A DNA stretch of 20,150 bases, from positions 1-20,150 of the forward strand of contig JASHRY010000234.1 in assembly GCA_030037105.1 (NCBI GenBank). Reading direction: 5' to 3'. This DNA comes from Xanthobacteraceae bacterium (GTDB lineage: Bacteria > Pseudomonadota > Alphaproteobacteria > Rhizobiales > Xanthobacteraceae). A program made the position numbers and the translations under genes. Below the pieces are notes generated by a model. It worked only from the letters and a program-made list of their open reading frames with translations, was not told where the DNA came from and did no database searches. Of this stretch, positions 17,784 through 20,150 are shown piece by piece (positions within the stretch are counted from its first letter, which is position 1; every line of letters starts with the position of its first letter).

Positions 17784-18101
17784 ATGGTCGATAAGGTAAC
17801 TGACGCAACGTTCGATCACGAGGTGCTCGAGGCGAGCGGGCCGGTCGTGGTGGATTTTTGGGCGGAATGGTGCGGACCTTGCCGGATGATTTCTCCTGCG
17901 CTCGAAGAAATCTCCAATTCGCTCAACGGCAAGGTCAAGATCGTCAAACTCAATGTCGACGAGAACCCGGCGACGACCACGAAATACGGCATCATGTCGA
18001 TCCCGACGCTGATGCTCTTCAAGGGCGGTCAACTCGCGTCCCGCCAGATCGGCGCCGCGCCGAAGCAGAAGCTGGAGCAGTGGATTACCGCCTCGGTGTG
18101 A
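17784..18101 (+). CDS. trxA: Thioredoxin 1
   Basis: Cytoplasmic disulfide reductase that supplies electrons to ribonucleotide reductase, peroxiredoxins and other targets. The 105-residue protein has the classical active site Trp29-Cys30-Gly31-Pro32-Cys33 ([11 protein letters not shown]) and the cis-proline Pro74 ([11 protein letters not shown]), with no signal peptide. Length and motifs match thioredoxin 1 exactly. It starts at ATG 17784, 64 bases after addA, on the same strand, and converges with purH. The AddA-TrxA adjacency is common in rhizobia as I remember it. Confidence 0.97.
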   Translation: MVDKVTDATFDHEVLEASGPVVVDFWAEWCGPCRMISPALEEISNSLNGKVKIVKLNVDENPATTTKYGIMSIPTLMLFKGGQLASRQIGAAPKQKLEQWITASV

Positions 18102-18140
18102 TTCTGGTGTGATTTTACCGTCTTGATCGTTCGCGGCCGC

Positions 18141-18178
18141 GGATTCCGGGACACCGTTTTCGCGACGTCCCGAATGAC
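18141..18178. terminator. Hairpin between convergent trxA and purH; half copy of a palindromic repeat
   Basis: ATTCCGGGAC (18143-18152) pairs with GTCCCGAAT (18167-18175), apart from one bulged C, around a 14-base loop. It is the only hairpin in the 79-base gap between the two convergent genes, so it could end both transcripts, although neither side has a T-run. The pattern GGATTCCGGG...CCCGAATGAC also matches one half of the larger repeat seen at 19801-19905. Both readings can be true. Confidence 0.5.
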
Positions 18179-18180
18179 CG

Positions 18181-19773
18181 TCAGTGCCGGAAATGTCGCG
18201 TGCCGGTAAAGACCATGGCGACGTCGTGCTCGTCGGCGGCCTTGATCACCTCGTCATCGCGCACCGACCCGCCGGGCTGGATCACCGCGGTGGCGCCGGC
18301 CTCGATCGCGACGAGAAGGCCGTCGGCGAACGGGAAGAAGGCATCTGAGGCGACCACCGATCCCCTGGTTGCCGGCTCCTTGCGGCCGGCGTGCCTGGCG
18401 GCGTCTTCCGCCTTGCGGGCGGCGATGCGCGCGGAATCGACGCGGCTCATCTGCCCGGCGCCAATGCCCACCGTCGCGGAATCCTTGGCATAGACGATCG
18501 CATTCGATTTCACGTGCTTGACGACGCGGAAGGCGAAGCGCAGGTCGCGCAATTCGGCATGGCTCGGTGCGCGTTTGGTCACCGGCTTCAGCTCCAGGTC
18601 GTCGACCACGGCATTGTCGCGCGACTGCACCAATAATCCGCCGGCGACGGCCCTTGCTGAAAGGCCGGGAGCGCGGGGATCGGGGAGCCCGCCGGCGAGA
18701 AGCAGGCGCAGATTCTTCTTCGCGCCGACGACGCCGATGGCCCGCGGCGTTGCGTCCGGCGCGACAATGACCTCGGTGAAAATCTCGGTAATCGCGGCCG
18801 CCGCTTCGGCATCGAGCGTGCGGTTGAGCGCGACGATGCCGCCGAACGCCGACACCGGATCGCAGGCCAACGCCTTGCGATAGGCATCGAGCAAATTTCC
18901 GCCCTCGGCGACGCCGCACGGGTTGGCGTGCTTGACGATGGCGCACGCCGCGGTGCGGGCCGGATCGAATTCGGCCACGCATTCGTAAGCCGCGTCGGTG
19001 TCGTTGATGTTGTTGTAGGAGAGCTGCTTGCCCTGAACCTGCCGCGCGGTCGAGACGCCGAAGCGCGCATCTGCCGTGCGATAGAAGGCCGCCACCTGGT
19101 GCGGATTCTCGCCGTAGCGCAATCGCTCGATCAGCCGGCCGCCGAAACTGCGGTACTCCGGCACCGGTTCGCCGATTTCGCGCGCCAGCCAATTGGCAAT
19201 CGCGGCGTCGTAGGCGGCCGTGCGGGCAAAAGCCTTGGCGGCGAGACTGCGACGCAGGGCAAGCGTGGTCATCCCGCCGTGCCGGGCGAGTTCCGCGAGC
19301 ACGGCGGCATAGTCGCCGCCGTCGACCAATACCGCGACATCGGCGTGGTTCTTGGCGGCGGCGCGGATCATGGCCGGCCCGCCGATATCGATATTCTCGA
19401 TGCAGCTGTCGAAGCCGGCGCCGCGCGCGACAGTGTCCTCGAACGGGTAGAGGTTGACAGCCAGAAGATCGATCGGGCGGATTTTTTGCGCGCGCATCGC
19501 TTCGACGTGCGCCGGATTTCCACGGATGGCGAGCAGGCCGCCGTGCACGGCCGGGTGCAGCGTCTTGACCCGGCCATCCAGCATGTCCGCAAAGCCGGTG
19601 AGCTCGGAGACATCGCGCACCGCGAGGCCGGCCTCGCTCAGTGCCTTGCGCGTGCCGCCGGTCGAGATGAGTTCGATGCCGTAGCCCGCGAGAGCGCGGG
19701 CAAATTCAACGATTCCGGCCTTGTCGGACACGGAGATCAGGGCGCGCGTCACGCGGCGCAGATGCTCGGTCAT
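18181..19773 (-). CDS. purH: Bifunctional AICAR transformylase / IMP cyclohydrolase
   Basis: Catalyses the last two steps of de novo purine synthesis: formylation of AICAR with 10-formyl-tetrahydrofolate, then ring closure to IMP. The 530-residue protein starts at ATG (complement of 19771-19773) with [20 protein letters not shown]. The N-terminal cyclohydrolase domain (about 1-200) shows [23 protein letters not shown] (66-79) and NLYPFEDTV. The transformylase domain shows RYGENPHQ (219-226), [11 protein letters not shown] and the catalytic Lys281-His282 pair in IVKHANPCG, then [15 protein letters not shown] near the end. Both activities look intact. It lies downstream of the heparinase-like gene with 151 bases between, filled mostly by a repeat, so it may have its own promoter. 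Confidence 0.97.
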   Translation of the reverse strand: MTEHLRRVTRALISVSDKAGIVEFARALAGYGIELISTGGTRKALSEAGLAVRDVSELTGFADMLDGRVKTLHPAVHGGLLAIRGNPAHVEAMRAQKIRPIDLLAVNLYPFEDTVARGAGFDSCIENIDIGGPAMIRAAAKNHADVAVLVDGGDYAAVLAELARHGGMTTLALRRSLAAKAFARTAAYDAAIANWLAREIGEPVPEYRSFGGRLIERLRYGENPHQVAAFYRTADARFGVSTARQVQGKQLSYNNINDTDAAYECVAEFDPARTAACAIVKHANPCGVAEGGNLLDAYRKALACDPVSAFGGIVALNRTLDAEAAAAITEIFTEVIVAPDATPRAIGVVGAKKNLRLLLAGGLPDPRAPGLSARAVAGGLLVQSRDNAVVDDLELKPVTKRAPSHAELRDLRFAFRVVKHVKSNAIVYAKDSATVGIGAGQMSRVDSARIAARKAEDAARHAGRKEPATRGSVVASDAFFPFADGLLVAIEAGATAVIQPGGSVRDDEVIKAADEHDVAMVFTGTRHFRH

Positions 19774-19780
19774 GGCGCGT

Positions 19781-19808
19781 TTTATACTTGTTCTCTCAGT
19801 TCGTCATT
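19781..19808 (-). promoter_or_regulatory. Possible purH promoter built on the repeat edge
   Basis: On the minus strand TATAAA (complement of 19781-19786) lies 7 bases before the purH ATG, and AATGAC (complement of 19803-19808) lies 16 bases further upstream. If used, transcription would begin on or next to the start codon, giving a leaderless or nearly leaderless mRNA; no Shine-Dalgarno sequence is evident at a proper distance. The -35 element is part of the palindromic repeat. The hexamer match is modest. Confidence 0.3.
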
Positions 19809-19905
19809 CCGGATTGCCGCGAAGCGGCGAGTTCGATGCATAACCACCAATCGTGACCATGGATTCCGGGGCGAGGGCCAAAGCCCGCGCCCCGGATTGT
19901 CGAGC
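19801..19905. repeat. Degenerate ~105-bp palindromic repeat (GTCATTCCGG family)
   Basis: The element starts TCGTCATTCCGGATTGCCGC. It contains hairpin GCCGC-GAA-GCGGC (19816-19828), a central CATAACCACCAATCGTGACC ATGG segment, and a second hairpin with 13-base arms (19866-19878 and 19883-19895, one A/G mismatch, loop CAAA), ending near GGATTGTCGAG. This mirrors a family I recall from Bradyrhizobium and relatives: TCATTCCGGG, hairpin, GGAATCCATAACCAC, then GTGATTATGGATTCCGGG, hairpin, CCCGGAATGACGA. It occupies most of the gap between purH and the heparinase-like gene and may also end the latter's transcript. Confidence 0.65.
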
Positions 19906-19924
19906 CGGCATATGACCTTAAAGT

Positions 19925-20150
19925 TCACAACGGCAATTTCGGCTCCTCGCTGCGCAGGCGGCGCGAATTGGTTGCGGCGGCGCCGGCGGCGGGATTGATC
20001 TGCTGAAAGGTCCAGACCACGCGTGGCGCGCGGCTTGCATTTCCGTAAATGACCATTTGCATCGTGCGGCGCGGGCCGTCGGTTCCCGCGAGATAAACGC
20101 TGTCCTCGAGGTCGATGCGGTTATCGTTGACGTTGAAAGTCCACACCTCC
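19925..20150 (-). CDS. Heparinase II/III-like protein, C-terminal end only
   Basis: The last 75 codons of a minus-strand gene whose start lies beyond base 20150. The visible part reads EVWTFNVNDNRIDLEDSVYL, then DGPRRTMQMVIYG and VVWTFQQINP, ending RLRSEEPKLPL. The pattern WxF-V-D--I-LEDSVYLAG-DGPRRT-QMVI-G, followed by WTF, matches the end of heparinase II/III-like beta-sandwich domains in alphaproteobacteria, which commonly lie next to purH and rsmB. Such proteins are predicted polysaccharide lyases, but the substrate cannot be inferred from this fragment. Composition matches its neighbours. Confidence 0.75.
   Translation of the reverse strand, partial: EVWTFNVNDNRIDLEDSVYLAGTDGPRRTMQMVIYGNASRAPRVVWTFQQINPAAGAAATNSRRLRSEEPKLPL

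Overview
This 20,150-base window is high-GC (clearly well above 60 % by eye) and densely coded. It looks like chromosomal core DNA of an alphaproteobacterium of the order Hyphomicrobiales, close to the Bradyrhizobium / Rhodopseudomonas / Xanthobacteraceae group. Three things point there: the gene order, a DivL-type cell-cycle pseudokinase, and degenerate copies of two palindromic intergenic repeats that I remember from those genomes. Nothing looks like a phage, plasmid, IS element, CRISPR array, tRNA or rRNA. No gene-free stretch exceeds 300 bases; the longest is about 185.

Left part (1-6040), mostly housekeeping. An enoyl-CoA hydratase (cut by the window edge) and mutM are on the minus strand. 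Divergent from them run ubiE, ubiB, coaBC and dut. In other rhizobia this block sits next to rpsT and dnaA, so the sequence beyond base 1 may lead towards dnaA. ubiE-ubiB and coaBC-dut are each joined by 4-base GTGA stop/start overlaps. coaBC is unusual: its first ~80 codons look like a complete FitA/VapB-type ribbon-helix-helix antitoxin, fused in frame to the CoA enzyme. A perfect 16-bp inverted repeat lies exactly over its putative promoter.

Middle part (6041-11093), cell cycle, tRNA modification and wall recycling. A large PAS sensor kinase homologue carries Tyr in place of the phospho-accepting His, the DivL signature. Its upstream region and first codons hold seven GANTC sites, the CcrM methylation motif. 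A tsaE-amgK fusion follows, then murU, which is broken by a one-base frameshift just after its NSDT motif. AmgK and MurU together form a MurNAc-recycling route to UDP-MurNAc.

Right part (11094-20150), DNA repair and redox. addB and addA (ATGA overlap) encode the two helicase-nuclease subunits for double-strand-break repair, followed by trxA. Converging on trxA from the minus strand are purH and the C-terminal end of a heparinase II/III-like gene. Both gaps flanking purH contain copies of the same palindromic repeat family.

The most original observations are the antitoxin-CoaBC fusion with its promoter-covering palindrome, the GANTC cluster at divL, the murU frameshift, and a palindrome-derived insertion inside ubiE. 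Functional claims rest on motifs and gene order read by eye; no database search was possible.
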